Positions 43,502 to 53,270 of a stretch of DNA of 64,000 nt are shown in pieces. The stretch is taken from the NCBI RefSeq assembly GCF_900128445.1, contig NZ_LT671417.1, forward strand, positions 2,057,201 to 2,121,200, in the 5' to 3' direction. The notes under the pieces were generated by a model, which saw nothing but the letters and a program-made list of their open reading frames with translations, made no database searches and had not been told where the DNA came from. The DNA is from Thermophilibacter provencensis. Lineage in GTDB: Bacteria; Actinomycetota; Coriobacteriia; Coriobacteriales; Atopobiaceae. The position numbers and the translations under genes were made by a program. The first letter of the stretch is position 1, and every line of letters begins with the position of its first letter.

Positions 43502-43852
43502 GCTCTCCCGCTCCTCCCAGAGACGGAAGACGAGACGAACTTCAAACCACGGGTTCCCACCAACGAACGCGAGGTGGAAGGGGGCGTCTACGGTTTGGGC
43601 TTCGTTTCATCTTCGTGTTACCGCGACGACGCGCACATGCGCTTTCAAGCAACTATACCCATTCGTCAACGTGGCGCGCAAGGGGTTTCGACCCATAGAT
43701 TAGGACCCCCTCCCCCATTGGCGGAATTTGCGCCGTGGGAGGCCCCACAAGCCCGACGTCCTTCTCGCCAGACTAGACGGACAAAAACAGGCGCGCGTCC
43801 CGATCGGCTGGGGCGCGCGCCCGCGAGGACGGCAGGAGGGGGCTGTCGCGAC
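43502..43852. other. Intergenic region between the envelope protein gene and rho
   Basis: 351 bases. The end nearest rho holds its terminator (listed separately) and one copy of the GTCCTTCTCGCC motif near 43758. The other end should hold the promoter of the envelope-protein gene. No gene or RNA family recognised. Confidence 0.4.
43783..43821 (-). terminator. Intrinsic terminator of rho
   Basis: Stem GGCGCGCGTCCC/GGGGCGCGCGCC (43790-43801 and 43810-43821, one G-U pair) with an 8-base loop, followed on the minus strand by TGTTTTTG. Confidence 0.85.
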
Positions 43853-45829
43853 CTAGGCCACGTAGCCGGTCTGGTTTGCCTTCTTGGCGCTCTTGATTAG
43901 GAACTCCTCGTTGGAGTCGGTCTCCTTGAGGCCGCGCACGAGCGCGTTGGCGGCGCGCTCCACGTTGTTCATGTTGGCGAGCACGCGGCGGATGCCCCAG
44001 ACGAATGGCTGGTAGGCGGGGTCGATCAGCAGGTCTTCGTTGCGCGTGCCGGACGCCACCGGGTCGATGGCGGGGAAGATGCGCTTGTCGGCGAGGTCTC
44101 GGTCGAGCTTGAGCTCCATGTTGCCGGTGCCCTTGAACTCCTCGAAGATGACCTCATCCATCTTGGAGCCGGTGTCCACGAGCGCGGAGGCGATGATGGT
44201 GAGCGACCCGCCATCCTCGATGTTGCGCGCGGCGCCGAGGAACTTCTTGGGCGGGTAGAGCGCGGCGGAGTCAACGCCGCCGGAGAGGATGCGGCCGCTC
44301 GCGGGCTGTGCGAGGTTGTAGGCGCGCGCGAGGCGGGTGATGGAGTCAAGCACCACCACGACGTCCTCCCCCATCTCGACGAGGCGCTTGGCGTGCTCGA
44401 TCACGAGCTCGGAGACATGGGTGTGGTTCTCGGCCGGCATGTCAAAGGTTGAGGCCACGACCTCGCCCCTGATGGAGCGCTCCATGTCCGTGACCTCCTC
44501 GGGGCGCTCGTCCACGAGCAGGCAGAAGAGATGCACCTCGGGGTTGTTGGCGGCAATGGACTGGCAGATCTTCTTGAGGACCGTGGTCTTACCCGCCTTG
44601 GGCGGGGAGACGATGAGGCCGCGCTGGCCCTTTCCGATGGGCGAGACCAGGTCGATGGCGCGGCCGGTGATGGAGTCCTTTCCGCACTCCATGGCCAGGC
44701 GCTCGTTGGGGTAGACCGGCGTGAGGTCGCGGAATCGGGGGCGCGCCTTGAGGTTCTCGGGGGCTCGCCCGTTCACCGCCGAGACGCGAATGAGGGGCGG
44801 GTACTTGCTGTTGGAGCGGCCGGGGCCGACGGTGCCCGACACGCGGTCGCCGGCGCGCAGGCCGAGCGAGCGGATCATCTGCTGGTGGACGAACGCGTCG
44901 TCGTCGCCCTCCATGTAGTTGCCCGTGCGGATCCAGCCGTAGCCCTCGTTGCCGATCTCGAGGATGCCCTCGACGGGCCGGAAGCCCTCCGCGCGGGCGG
45001 CGGCCTCGTAGATGGCCTCCACGAGCGCCGGCTTGCGCACGCCCACGTAGTCGATCCCCAGCTCCGCGGCCTTCGCGCGCAGCTCGGCGACCTTCATCTC
45101 GGAAAGCTCCTCGCGGGTGAGCGAGGGCTCGGCGGCCTCCTGCTGGCGACGGTTGCGGCGGCGGCCCTGACCGTTCTGGCGACGGCCCTGGCCGGCAAAG
45201 CCGCCCGCGGAACCCTGGCTGGCGCCCCCGCCAGAGGCGTCGCGGTCGCCCTTGTGGCGACGCTTGCGGCCCTGGCGCGACGCCTGATCGGATGCGTCCT
45301 GCTGAGGCTGCTCGGCCGGGGCGGCATCCTTCCCGGAAGCGCCCTCGTCGAGGGTCTGCGCGGGCATGGGGGTGGGCTCTGAGCTCGCGTGCGTCAGCAC
45401 CTCCGCCGCCCGTCCCGTCTCGTCGGGCTGGGGGTCGGCAGGGGACGGCGCCTGCGCGCTCGCGGGCGCCTCGGAAGCCTCCGCCGCCTTTTCGGCCTTG
45501 CGGGGCCTCCCGCGGCGGCGCTTGGGGGCCGGGGCCGCCTCATCGGCCTGCTGGGAGGTAGCCTCTCCCCCGTCGCTCACCTGCGCTGCCGTCGCCTCCT
45601 GCTCGGCAGCCTGCTCGGTCTTGCGGGGCCTGCCGCGGCGGCGCTTGGGGGCGACGGGCTCGCCTGCGGCCTCGGCCTCCTCGCGCGCCTTTGCCTCCGC
45701 GGCCCGCGCGGCCTCCATCTCCGCCTTGGTCCGGCGACGCCGACGCGGCTTGGTTTGCGGCGCCTCGGGCGCGGCGGTCACGGAATCGGCCTGGTCAGGC
45801 ACGGAAACAGGCGTCTCGGCGTCCGACAT
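43853..45829 (-). CDS. rho: Transcription termination factor Rho with a long AT-hook-bearing N-terminal extension
   Basis: 658 residues. The C-terminal 420 residues are canonical Rho: Rho_N ([20 protein letters not shown]), RNA-binding cold-shock-like domain ([19 protein letters not shown]), Walker [14 protein letters not shown], Walker [15 protein letters not shown], and Q-loop/R-loop sequence. The first 230 residues are an added low-complexity, charged, probably disordered region with PRRRRRTK and two copies of [11 protein letters not shown], each an AT-hook-like GRPRK core, then Gly/Gln/Arg-rich RGG-like sequence. Actinobacterial Rho proteins are known to carry such N-terminal insertions that help bind RNA. 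The ATG at 45829 has AGAGG upstream. Confidence 0.96.
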   Translation of the reverse strand: MSDAETPVSVPDQADSVTAAPEAPQTKPRRRRRTKAEMEAARAAEAKAREEAEAAGEPVAPKRRRGRPRKTEQAAEQEATAAQVSDGGEATSQQADEAAPAPKRRRGRPRKAEKAAEASEAPASAQAPSPADPQPDETGRAAEVLTHASSEPTPMPAQTLDEGASGKDAAPAEQPQQDASDQASRQGRKRRHKGDRDASGGGASQGSAGGFAGQGRRQNGQGRRRNRRQQEAAEPSLTREELSEMKVAELRAKAAELGIDYVGVRKPALVEAIYEAAARAEGFRPVEGILEIGNEGYGWIRTGNYMEGDDDAFVHQQMIRSLGLRAGDRVSGTVGPGRSNSKYPPLIRVSAVNGRAPENLKARPRFRDLTPVYPNERLAMECGKDSITGRAIDLVSPIGKGQRGLIVSPPKAGKTTVLKKICQSIAANNPEVHLFCLLVDERPEEVTDMERSIRGEVVASTFDMPAENHTHVSELVIEHAKRLVEMGEDVVVVLDSITRLARAYNLAQPASGRILSGGVDSAALYPPKKFLGAARNIEDGGSLTIIASALVDTGSKMDEVIFEEFKGTGNMELKLDRDLADKRIFPAIDPVASGTRNEDLLIDPAYQPFVWGIRRVLANMNNVERAANALVRGLKETDSNEEFLIKSAKKANQTGYVA

Positions 45830-45983
45830 AAAACAACCTCTCTTGTTGCGGCCCCACATGCGTCACGGCACGGTCGCCTGGCAAGGCCCGGGTGCAATGC
45901 GAGCTCTCATGTGGGTTCGGGGAACGCATCCCCATAAAACGGATGAAGGCGGCCGCGCACCTTGCGTGCGGGACCACCTTCAA

Positions 45984-45989
45984 ACTATA
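45984..45989 (-). promoter_or_regulatory. Candidate -10 box of rho
   Basis: TATAGT on the minus strand, 155 bases upstream of the rho start, with only a weak -35. The leader has a GCGCAC/GTGCG-type stem. A long leader fits the known autogenous attenuation of rho in other bacteria. Confidence 0.4.
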
Positions 45990-46025
45990 GCACGTATCAT
46001 GCGACGACGCAGCAAAAACGCTGCA

Positions 46026-46733
46026 TTACGCCACGCTTTCCTCGGCCTCGGCCGCCTTGCGGCTGCCGCGGAGCTTGCGACGCACGACGACGCCCTCGAT
46101 GCTCTCGACGAGCGACTTCGCGACGCGGACGCCCTCCTCGGTGAGGCTCACGCTCGTGGTGTGCGCGCCGGCGGCATCGTGGGAGCGCGTCGCGAGGCCG
46201 CGCTCGACGAGCGAGGAGACCGACATCGAGACCGTCGGCTGCAGAAGGCCGAGCGCGTCGACGATCTGCATGATGGTGAGCGAGTCACTCTCGGAGGCGT
46301 AGAGGCCAAGCAGCACGAGGTCACCGGCCTTGCAGAAGAGCGACCCCATGGCGTCGGCGTACTTCCTGATGCGCTCCGCCGACGTCCGCGAGAGCGCGCG
46401 GCCCGTGGGGATCTGCGCGCGGGTGAGGTCGGAGAGCTCCTCCACGCGGGCACGGCCGCGCTCTGAGATGGAGCAGACCACGTTCCTGCGGTCCTCCGCC
46501 CCCTCGGCGCGCTCGATGAGCCCGAGCGCCGCGAGGTGATTCGTGCGATGGGTCATCGTGGGCCTGAGCGCGCCCTGGTACTCGGCGATCGCCGAGGTCT
46601 TCATCGGCTCGTCGGCGATCTCGAGCCGGCAGAGGATCGCGAACTCCTCGAAGGTGAGACGCTCCTCCGAGGAGCCCGCCTGCCTGACGATGTTGTACGC
46701 CCTTCTGACGGACATGAATTCCTTGAGGTCCAC
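46026..46733 (-). CDS. Transcriptional regulator with two MarR-type winged-helix domains
   Basis: 235 residues from a GTG at 46733 with AGAGGTGGGG upstream (GTG 46748 and ATG 46715 are alternatives). Two MarR-like halves are visible: FEEFAILCRLEIA...TSAIAEYQGALRPTMTHRTN..LGLIERAEGAEDRRNV (about residues 25-100), then LVLLGLYASESDSLTIMQIV..LLQPTVSMSVSSLVERGLATRS (about 135-200), ending in a basic tail. A single chain with two winged helices would mimic a MarR dimer. A 14-bp palindrome lies beside its predicted -10 box, suggesting autoregulation. Ligand and regulon are unknown. Confidence 0.78.
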   Translation of the reverse strand: MDLKEFMSVRRAYNIVRQAGSSEERLTFEEFAILCRLEIADEPMKTSAIAEYQGALRPTMTHRTNHLAALGLIERAEGAEDRRNVVCSISERGRARVEELSDLTRAQIPTGRALSRTSAERIRKYADAMGSLFCKAGDLVLLGLYASESDSLTIMQIVDALGLLQPTVSMSVSSLVERGLATRSHDAAGAHTTSVSLTEEGVRVAKSLVESIEGVVVRRKLRGSRKAAEAEESVA

Positions 46734-46815
46734 AGCCCCACCTCTCACACACCTTCGCTAGTGCGAAGGACTTCCTGCAAAGCAGCTGATAAAAACTGCC
46801 TCCTTGATAGGGGGC

Positions 46816-46860
46816 AGTATACATAATTTTGAGAGCATTAACCATTGTTAACGCTCTCAA
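46816..46860 (-). promoter_or_regulatory. Candidate promoter and operator of the double-MarR gene
   Basis: -10 TATACT (46821-46816) lies next to a palindrome, TTGAGAGCATTAAC (46829-46842) and GTTAACGCTCTCAA (46847-46860), with one mismatch in 14 and a 4-base centre. The dyad covers the expected -35 region, the right place for a repressor. Confidence 0.6.
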
Positions 46861-46916
46861 GCAATAAAAATCCTAGATAACAATTCGTTTATTCGCAATC
46901 CTTACACAAATGGGAC

Positions 46917-46945
46917 GGCCCCGACGCCGTCATGGCGCCGGGGCC
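46917..46945 (-). terminator. Terminator of argS
   Basis: Stem GGCCCCGACGCC/GGCGCCGGGGCC with a 5-base loop and one non-canonical pair, 20 bases past the argS stop. The T-tract is weak. Confidence 0.6.
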
Positions 46946-46966
46946 CAAGGCAGGGGCCGAGTGGCC

Positions 46967-48811
46967 CTACATGCTCTGCGGGGCGTGGACGCCGACGAGC
47001 GTCAGCACGAGGGCGAGGACGCGGCGCGTGGCGTCGCACGCGGCGAGGCGCGCGCGGGAGAGCTCCTCGTCCATCGGCCTCCCCTTGCCCGGGAGCACCT
47101 GGCAGGCGGCGTAGAACGAGTGGAACTCTCCGGCGAGCTCCTCGGCATAGTGCGTGAGGCGGAACGGGGCGCGGTCGCGCGCGCAGCTCTCGACGAGGCT
47201 CGGAAGCTCGCCGATCTTGCGCGCGAGGGCGGCCTCGGAGGCGTCCGAGAGAAGGCCTAGGTCGTAGGACTCCCCCACCGCGCGGCGCGCGACCTCGTCC
47301 ATGCCGAGATCGGCCGCCTCCTCTACGGTGACGCCCGCGCCGCGGCGCAGGATGGAGCAGATGCGCGCATGGGCATACTGCACGTAGTAGACCGGGTTGG
47401 TGTTGTCCTGGCGCTTCACGCGCTCGATGTCGAAGTCGATCATCTGGTTGGAGGACTTGGAGATGAGCGTGTAGCGCGTGGCGTCGGCGCCCACCTCGGC
47501 AAGCAGCTCGTCGAAGGTGACCATCGTTCCCTTGCGCTTGGACATGCGCACGGGGGTACCGTCGCGCAGCAGGTTCACGAGCTGGCCGAGAAGGACCTCG
47601 AACTGGGTGGGATAGCCGAGGGCCTCGCAGGCGGACTGAACGCGCTGGATGTAGCCGTGGTGGTCGGCCCCCCAGATGTCGATCACGTGGTCGACGCGCT
47701 GGAACTTGTTCCAGTGATAGGCCACGTCGGAGGCGAAGTAGGTGTACTCGCCGTTGGTCTTGATGAGGACGCGGTCCTTGTCGTCGCCAAAGGTAGTGGA
47801 GCGGAACCACAGGGCGCCCGCCTCGTCGCGATAGAGGTGGCCCATCTCGTCCAGCGCTGCCAGGGCGCGGTCGACGGCGGAGGAGCCGTCCTCGCCCTTC
47901 ACGTAGAGGCTGCGCTCGGAGAACCAGACGTCAAAGTCGCAGCGCGCCTCGTGGCAGGTGCCGCGGATGGAGTCGAGCATCCAGAGGTAGGCGCGCTCGC
48001 GGAACTCAGCCATGCGCTCGTCCTCGGGGGTCGCGAGCCACTTGTCCCCGTCCTCGGTCACGAAGCGCGCTGCGATGTCGACGATGTAGTCGCCGCCGTA
48101 GGCGTTGCCGCCCAGCGCCTCGTTGAAGGCGTCCGTGAGCGGGTGGGTCTCGGGGCGCTCGTCTCCCTCGTCCGCCACGAACGCCTCGCGGTCGGCGAGA
48201 AGCACCTCGCGGGCGTCTTCGAGGGAGGCGCCGCGCTCCCCCATCACGGAAAGCAGCTGCTGGTAGCGCATCGAGATGGAGTGACCGAAGACGTCCATCT
48301 GCGAGCCGTGGTCGTTGACGTAGTACTCGCGCTCCACGTCATAGCCCACGTGCTCCAGCACGCGGCAGAGCGAGTCGCCGATGGCGACCCAGCGGCCGTG
48401 GCCGATGTGGAGCGGCCCCACGGGGTTCGCGGAGACGAACTCCACCTGGACCTTGGTCCCCGCCCCCATGCTGGAGCGCGCGTAGTCGGCGCCCTGCTCG
48501 CGCACCGTGCGGAACACCTCGTTGGCCGAGGCGGTGGCGAGGTAGAAGTTGATGAAGCCGGGTCCGGCAACCTCGACGCGATCGACGGAGGGGTCCTCGG
48601 GAAGGCGGGAGACAATGGAGTCCGCGATCTGGCGCGGGGCGCGGCGGGCGAGCTTGGCCGAGCGCATGGCCACAGTCGAGCTCCAGTCGCCGTTTGAGGG
48701 GTCCGCCGGCCGCTCGAAGCCGAGGTCGCCGACCTCGAACTCAGGCAGTTCGCCGGCCTCCTGCGCGGCGGAGATGGCGGCTCGTACGAGCTCCTCGATC
48801 TTCTCGGGCAT
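46967..48811 (-). CDS. argS: Arginyl-tRNA synthetase
   Basis: Class I synthetase that charges tRNA-Arg. 614 residues. The N-terminal Add-1 domain is followed by EFVSANPVGPLHIGHGR (HIGH motif), the catalytic domain, MSKRKGTMVTFDELLAEVG (KMSKS-like motif) and a DALR anticodon-binding domain (AGELPSLVE region through FHSFYAACQVLPG) ending HAPQSM. The ATG at 48811 has AGAGGAG upstream. Confidence 0.96.
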   Translation of the reverse strand: MPEKIEELVRAAISAAQEAGELPEFEVGDLGFERPADPSNGDWSSTVAMRSAKLARRAPRQIADSIVSRLPEDPSVDRVEVAGPGFINFYLATASANEVFRTVREQGADYARSSMGAGTKVQVEFVSANPVGPLHIGHGRWVAIGDSLCRVLEHVGYDVEREYYVNDHGSQMDVFGHSISMRYQQLLSVMGERGASLEDAREVLLADREAFVADEGDERPETHPLTDAFNEALGGNAYGGDYIVDIAARFVTEDGDKWLATPEDERMAEFRERAYLWMLDSIRGTCHEARCDFDVWFSERSLYVKGEDGSSAVDRALAALDEMGHLYRDEAGALWFRSTTFGDDKDRVLIKTNGEYTYFASDVAYHWNKFQRVDHVIDIWGADHHGYIQRVQSACEALGYPTQFEVLLGQLVNLLRDGTPVRMSKRKGTMVTFDELLAEVGADATRYTLISKSSNQMIDFDIERVKRQDNTNPVYYVQYAHARICSILRRGAGVTVEEAADLGMDEVARRAVGESYDLGLLSDASEAALARKIGELPSLVESCARDRAPFRLTHYAEELAGEFHSFYAACQVLPGKGRPMDEELSRARLAACDATRRVLALVLTLVGVHAPQSM

Positions 48812-48914
48812 GAATTCTCCTCTTGCTTGCATCGTGGCCGCGCTCGCCTGGGACGGCGGCGGCGCGGCGACTCAGTTGTGCGGGTAACTGTGTGATTGTA
48901 GCAAAGCGACTGCC

Positions 48915-48956
48915 CCCACGAGCCGGATGGGCGCCCCGCGGCGCCCGTCTCGTGGG
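48915..48956. other. Large two-part hairpin upstream of argS
   Basis: Outer arms CCCACGAG/CTCGTGGG and inner arms GGGCGCC/GGCGCCC. It lies just upstream of the predicted argS promoter, so it is more likely an end of an upstream transcript or a DNA element than part of the argS leader. Confidence 0.5.
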
Positions 48957-49191
48957 AACTTCCATCATTTATTACATGGTAAAGAAGGGGGCAACGAGGC
49001 TCGGTGGCCCGATTTGGGGCGTCAGGGCCCTGTTGTCCCCTTCATTTCCATGTGATGAATGGTTGAACCGTTTGGAGGGGCGCGGCGCGAGAGGGATATC
49101 GGGCGAGGGGGCGCGGGGCGAGAAGTACATTGGACCAGGGGGACTCGGCGCGAGAGGGACCGCGGGGAGGGGCGCGACGCGGGAGGGCGGA

Positions 49192-49225
49192 AGGCCCCGA
49201 CGCTCTCGCGGAGACGTCGGGGCCT
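49192..49225 (-). terminator. Terminator of pncB
   Basis: Perfect 11-bp stem AGGCCCCGACG/CGTCGGGGCCT; the 12-base loop can add TCTC/GAGA pairs. It lies 27 bases past the pncB stop. Confidence 0.7.
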
Positions 49226-49251
49226 CGTCCTTCTCGGCGCTTATCGCCCGT

Positions 49252-50739
49252 CTATGCCGTGGGGCGGCCGGACTCCGCGCGCTCCTCGAGGGCGAGGCGG
49301 CTGCGCAGGTCGGCAAGCCCGAGCTCAAGTCCGACGGGATAGGTCTGGGGGTTGAGGAATCGGGCGACCGCCGGGTCGAGCCGCATGAGGGCCTCGCGAC
49401 AGCGCTCGCGAGCGACCTCGATGCCCTCGGGGCCTCCCGTGCGCCTGCCGTGCTCGACGAGCTTGACGAGCAGCTCCTCGGGCTCGCCCGAGAGGCGGTG
49501 CGTCAGGTACGGGTCGAGGATGTCGACCATCTCGCGCGGCGTCCCCTCGCGTGCCACGTCGTCGACGACGAGCATGTCGGCCGTGGGGCGGCCCGCCTGG
49601 TCGTAGTAGCGCAGGACGTGCTGGACGCCCGGAACGGTGCGCTTGTAGGACTGCTCGGAGAGCTTGATCACGGGCGTCCACGGCTCGCTCTTGTCGCGAC
49701 GGACGGCGGAGAGCTTGTATACGCCGCCGAGCGAGGGCTGCGGGTCGCACGTGGCGAGCTTGGTCCCCACGCCGAAGGAGTCGATCGGGGCGCCCTGGGC
49801 GAAGAGCGACTGGATGGTGTACTCGTCGAGGTCGTTGGAGACCGAGATCTTGACGTAGGGCAGGCCGGCCTCGTCGAAGGCGGAGCGGGCCTCCTTGGAG
49901 AGGCGGGCGAGGTCGCCCGAGTCGAGGCGCACGGCGGAGAGGCGCTCGCCGATGCCCTCCATCTCCTTAGCCACGGTGATGGCGTTTCTGATGCCCTGGT
50001 GCACGTCATAGGTGTCGAGCAGGAGCACGCAGTTCTTGGGGCTCGACTTGGCAAAGGCGCGGAACGCCTCGAGCTCGTTCGGGAAGGCCATGACCCAGGA
50101 GTGGGCGTGCGTGCCAAAGACGGGGATGCCGTAGATCTTGCCGGCGAGGACGTTCGACGTGGACGAGGCCCCGGCGATGTAGGAGGCACGCGCCACGGCG
50201 AGGCCGCCGTCCGGGCCCTGGGCGCGGCGCAGGCCGAAGTCGGAGACCGGGTGGCCCTCCGCCGCTCGCACCACGCGAGCGGTCTTGGTGGCCACGAGCG
50301 TCTGGAAGTTCACGAGGTTGAGAAGCGCCGTCTCGATGAGCTGGCAGTCGATGACCGGGCCCTCCACCCGCACCATGGGCTCGCGCCCAAAGACGATCTG
50401 GCCCTCGGGGACGGCGTGGATCGTGATGTCGAGGCGATGGTCGCGCAGGTACTCGAGAAACGCGGGCTTGAACATGGGACCGCCGCCCGGCGCCTGAATG
50501 CCGGCGAGGTAGGCGATGTCGTCATCCTCGAAGACGAAGTTCTCAACGAGGTCGGCGATCTGGCCGGTGCCGCAGCACACGGCGTAGCCGCCGTCGAAGG
50601 GACAGTCGCGGAAGAAGGCGTTGAAGCAGGCCTCCCCGTCGGCAAGCCCCGCCTCCCAGAACCCCTGGGCCATCGTGAGCTCGTAGAGGTCCGTGTTGAG
50701 GCAGACGTCGGTGGGCTTGGTGCGGTCGGTGAGAGACAT
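49252..50739 (-). CDS. pncB: Nicotinate phosphoribosyltransferase
   Basis: Converts nicotinate and PRPP to nicotinate mononucleotide in NAD salvage. 495 residues: LNTDLYELTMAQGFWEAG at the start, SDFGLRRAQGPDGG, GTHAHSWVMAF with the phosphohistidine region, LLLDTYDVHQG, and RLDSGDLARLS then KISVSNDLDE. The ATG at 50739 has AGGAGG upstream. It lies 8 bases after the small coiled-coil gene. Confidence 0.95.
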   Translation of the reverse strand: MSLTDRTKPTDVCLNTDLYELTMAQGFWEAGLADGEACFNAFFRDCPFDGGYAVCCGTGQIADLVENFVFEDDDIAYLAGIQAPGGGPMFKPAFLEYLRDHRLDITIHAVPEGQIVFGREPMVRVEGPVIDCQLIETALLNLVNFQTLVATKTARVVRAAEGHPVSDFGLRRAQGPDGGLAVARASYIAGASSTSNVLAGKIYGIPVFGTHAHSWVMAFPNELEAFRAFAKSSPKNCVLLLDTYDVHQGIRNAITVAKEMEGIGERLSAVRLDSGDLARLSKEARSAFDEAGLPYVKISVSNDLDEYTIQSLFAQGAPIDSFGVGTKLATCDPQPSLGGVYKLSAVRRDKSEPWTPVIKLSEQSYKRTVPGVQHVLRYYDQAGRPTADMLVVDDVAREGTPREMVDILDPYLTHRLSGEPEELLVKLVEHGRRTGGPEGIEVARERCREALMRLDPAVARFLNPQTYPVGLELGLADLRSRLALEERAESGRPTA

Positions 50740-50747
50740 GGCTCCTC

Positions 50748-51059
50748 CTATCCAAGGACCGTGGCCGCGAGCCAGACGATGGCGACGCCCACCACGGCGA
50801 GAATGACGACCTTCTGGCCGAGCGGCATCCTGAGGTCATCGTCATCGGGCTCCATGAGGGCACGGCCGCGCTCGCGGGCCTCGGCGTCGCGCTCAAGGGA
50901 GGCCCTCATGGCCTCGTCCTCGGCCTTCTGCCTGCGCAGGCGGTCGAGCTCGGCGCGCTCGGCGGCGGCGCGCTCGGCCTGCTCGCGCGCGGCCTTCTCG
51001 GCCCTGAGCTGCTCGAGCTCCGCGCGCTCCTCGTCGGTGAGACCGGTCCTGTCCGCCAT
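50748..51059 (-). CDS. Small coiled-coil protein with C-terminal membrane anchor
   Basis: 103 residues. Residues 8-70 are a continuous Glu/Ala/Arg-rich coiled coil; the last 22 (VVILAVVGVAIVWLAATVLG) form a single membrane helix, so it is a tail-anchored protein. No family recognised. It lies between the radical SAM gene and pncB in the same direction. Confidence 0.65.
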   Translation of the reverse strand: MADRTGLTDEERAELEQLRAEKAAREQAERAAAERAELDRLRRQKAEDEAMRASLERDAEARERGRALMEPDDDDLRMPLGQKVVILAVVGVAIVWLAATVLG

Positions 51060-51097
51060 GCGACCTCCGTCAGTCGTGCCCCTGCAGTGACAACAGT

Positions 51098-52084
51098 TTA
51101 TACCTCAGGGGCCGCGCCCGCCGCGCCGAGCTCGGGGCCCTCCACGCCCGTGGCGTCGAAGGCGGGCACGAAGCTCTCCGAGACCGTCCCGCCCTCCTGC
51201 CACCAGATCCTCTCGAAGCCCAGGTCGTCGGCATGGCAGAGCACGAGCTCGTACTCCTCGTCGGTGACGCCGCGCGCCAGCGCGCCGCCCGCGCGGCGGC
51301 ATGCCTCGTTGGGGGTGTACTGGTTCATCACGGAGAGGTCCACGTCGTTGCCCGCTATGTCCCAGACGCGGTCGAGCACGGCGCAGGAGTCGTCGACGTG
51401 CTCCGGGAGCACGAGGTGACGGACGACCACGCCGCGCCGCATGGCGCCGTCGGGCGCGCAGGCTCGCCCACCCGCCGCGCGCACGGCGTCTACCATGACG
51501 GCGAGCGAGGCGGCGGCGAGCGAGGGGTAGTCCCGGGCGCGGGAGAGCTCGGCGGCGAGCGCGGGGCTCGCGTACTTGAAGTCGGTGAGCCAGACGTCGA
51601 CGACGTCCGCAAGTGCGCGGACCACCTCGGGCAGCTCGTAGCCGGAGGTGTTGCAGACCACCGGCACCTCGAGCCCGGCGCCCCGGGCGAGAAGGACCGC
51701 CTCGCGGACGTGCGGGGCAAAGTGGAGCGGGGTCACGAGGTTGACGTTGAGCGCGCCCTGCGCCTGGAGCTCGAGCATCATCTCCGCGAGGCGCGGCGCC
51801 GTCACCGGCAGGCCGAACCCGCCGCTCGAGATCTCGTGGTTCTGGCAGAAGACGCAGCGAAGCGGGCAGCCCGAGAAGAAGATGGCGCCGGAGCCCGCCT
51901 CGCCGGAGATGGGCGGCTCCTCCCAGAAGTGCAGGGCGCTTCTCGCCACCATCAGGGTCGAGGTCATTCCGCACATCCCGGGACGGCCCTCCAGGCGGGC
52001 GGCCCCGCAGCGCCTCGGGCAGAGCTCGCAGCGCCCGTAGGCCTCGTGGCCGAGCTCCGGGGCGGCGCCCTTCTCGCCAGCCAC
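51098..52084 (-). CDS. Radical SAM protein, PflX/PflA-like
   Basis: 328 residues. The N-terminal CELCPRRC and the radical SAM motif CPLRCVFCQN (CX3CX2C) with IFFSGC and EISSGG are typical of COG1313 (PflX), related to pyruvate formate-lyase activase but with unproven substrate. It starts with GTG, 1 base after the stop of the wecA-like gene, with AGGAGGG upstream. No glycyl-radical enzyme is nearby. Confidence 0.82.
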   Translation of the reverse strand: MAGEKGAAPELGHEAYGRCELCPRRCGAARLEGRPGMCGMTSTLMVARSALHFWEEPPISGEAGSGAIFFSGCPLRCVFCQNHEISSGGFGLPVTAPRLAEMMLELQAQGALNVNLVTPLHFAPHVREAVLLARGAGLEVPVVCNTSGYELPEVVRALADVVDVWLTDFKYASPALAAELSRARDYPSLAAASLAVMVDAVRAAGGRACAPDGAMRRGVVVRHLVLPEHVDDSCAVLDRVWDIAGNDVDLSVMNQYTPNEACRRAGGALARGVTDEEYELVLCHADDLGFERIWWQEGGTVSESFVPAFDATGVEGPELGAAGAAPEV

Positions 52085-52085
52085 G

Positions 52086-53270
52086 CTAGTCGTCCCTCCT
52101 GCGCCGGTGGAGGTTCCGCTTCTCCTCCTCGAAGGCGGCGTCCCCCGGCGCGACGAGCTCGTCCGCCCCGGTCTTGGGGTTGTAGTGGTGCAGCAGGACC
52201 GGCTCGAAGAGGTGGAGATGGCGGGCGAATGCCATCGAGACCACCAGCAGCGCGCAGAAGATGGCGATGCGTGGCACGGTGTCGACCTGCGTCATTACGA
52301 GCGACCCCACGCACATGAGGCCCGTCCATCCGTACATGAGCAGCACGGCCTGGCGCTGGTCGAAGCCCTCGTCAATGAGGCGGTGGTGGATGTGACCGCG
52401 GTCGGCGTGCCCGATGCCGGTGTGCCCGCGCAGGCGCCGCACGATGGCCGAGAACGTGTCGATGATGGGCACGGCGGCGATCACGAGCGGCACGATGATG
52501 GTGGTGAGGCCCGCGAAGCGCGTGACGGAGAGCAGGGACACCGTCCCGAGGGCAAAGCCGAGCGTGAGGGCGCCCGAGTCTCCCATGAAGATGGATGCCG
52601 GGTGGAAGTTGAACCGGAGGAAGCCGAGCGACGAGCCAGCCACGGCAACGGAGAGCGCGGCGGCGTCGAGCCGGCCCGCCCAGACGGAGAGCACGAACAT
52701 GGTGAAGCTCGCGATGGCCGAGATGCCGGCGGCAAGCCCGTCAAGGCCGTCGATGAGGTTGATGATGTTGGTGTAGGCGACGAGGTAGACCACGGTCACC
52801 GGGTAGGCGAGCCACCCCAGGTGGACGAACCCACCGGGGACGAAGGGGTTGGAGATGTCCCCGATGACGAGGCCTCCCGCCACGGCGATGACGGCGGCGA
52901 GCGCCTGGCCGAAGAGCTTCTGGCGCGGCGAGAGCGAAAAGCGGTCGTCGAGCAGTCCGGTGAAGAAGATGACGAGAAACGCGAGGACGAGCAGCCAGTA
53001 GTTGACCTCGAGGCGCGGCGACGGGACCAGGACCACGGGCCAGCCCCAGAAGGTGGTCCCCAGGTACTGGACGACGAAGGCGGCGACGATGCCGAGGAAG
53101 ATGGCGACGCCCCCCATGCGCGGGATGGGCTTCTTGTTGATCCTGCGGGCGTTGGGGTAGTCCACGGCGCCGCACCACACGGCAATCCTGCGCGCGAGCG
53201 GCGTCGATGCGAGCGAGACGAGGAAGGATGCCGCGAGAAGGCACAGATATGGCACCAGACCTGAATCCAC
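52086..53270 (-). CDS. Undecaprenyl-phosphate sugar-1-phosphate transferase (WecA/TagO type)
   Basis: 394 residues, about eleven membrane segments, MraY/WecA superfamily. [56 protein letters not shown] and the late [12 protein letters not shown] loop are the family motifs; the HIHHRL loop points to a GlcNAc-1-phosphate transferase that starts wall polymer or polysaccharide synthesis on the lipid carrier. The GTG at 53270 has GGGGAGGGG upstream. The charged C-terminal tail ends NLHRRRRDD. Confidence 0.88.
   Translation of the reverse strand: MDSGLVPYLCLLAASFLVSLASTPLARRIAVWCGAVDYPNARRINKKPIPRMGGVAIFLGIVAAFVVQYLGTTFWGWPVVLVPSPRLEVNYWLLVLAFLVIFFTGLLDDRFSLSPRQKLFGQALAAVIAVAGGLVIGDISNPFVPGGFVHLGWLAYPVTVVYLVAYTNIINLIDGLDGLAAGISAIASFTMFVLSVWAGRLDAAALSVAVAGSSLGFLRFNFHPASIFMGDSGALTLGFALGTVSLLSVTRFAGLTTIIVPLVIAAVPIIDTFSAIVRRLRGHTGIGHADRGHIHHRLIDEGFDQRQAVLLMYGWTGLMCVGSLVMTQVDTVPRIAIFCALLVVSMAFARHLHLFEPVLLHHYNPKTGADELVAPGDAAFEEEKRNLHRRRRDD

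Larger units (their letters stand above)
48812..49251. other. Intergenic region between pncB and argS
   Basis: 440 bases. It holds the pncB terminator (49192-49225), a large GC-rich hairpin (48915-48956), and a candidate argS -10 TACAAT (48900-48895 on the minus strand). G-rich, low-complexity sequence fills 49070-49190. No T-box signature was found. Confidence 0.45.

Noticed and set aside
42197-43900. Plus-strand frame of 567 codons opposite the envelope protein
   Set aside because: The minus-strand frame has signal and membrane segments, a ribosome-binding site and a 4-base overlap with VanZ; the plus frame has none of these.
48812-49251. T-box or other riboswitch before argS
   Set aside because: No conserved T-box core; only a symmetrical GC hairpin upstream of the likely promoter.
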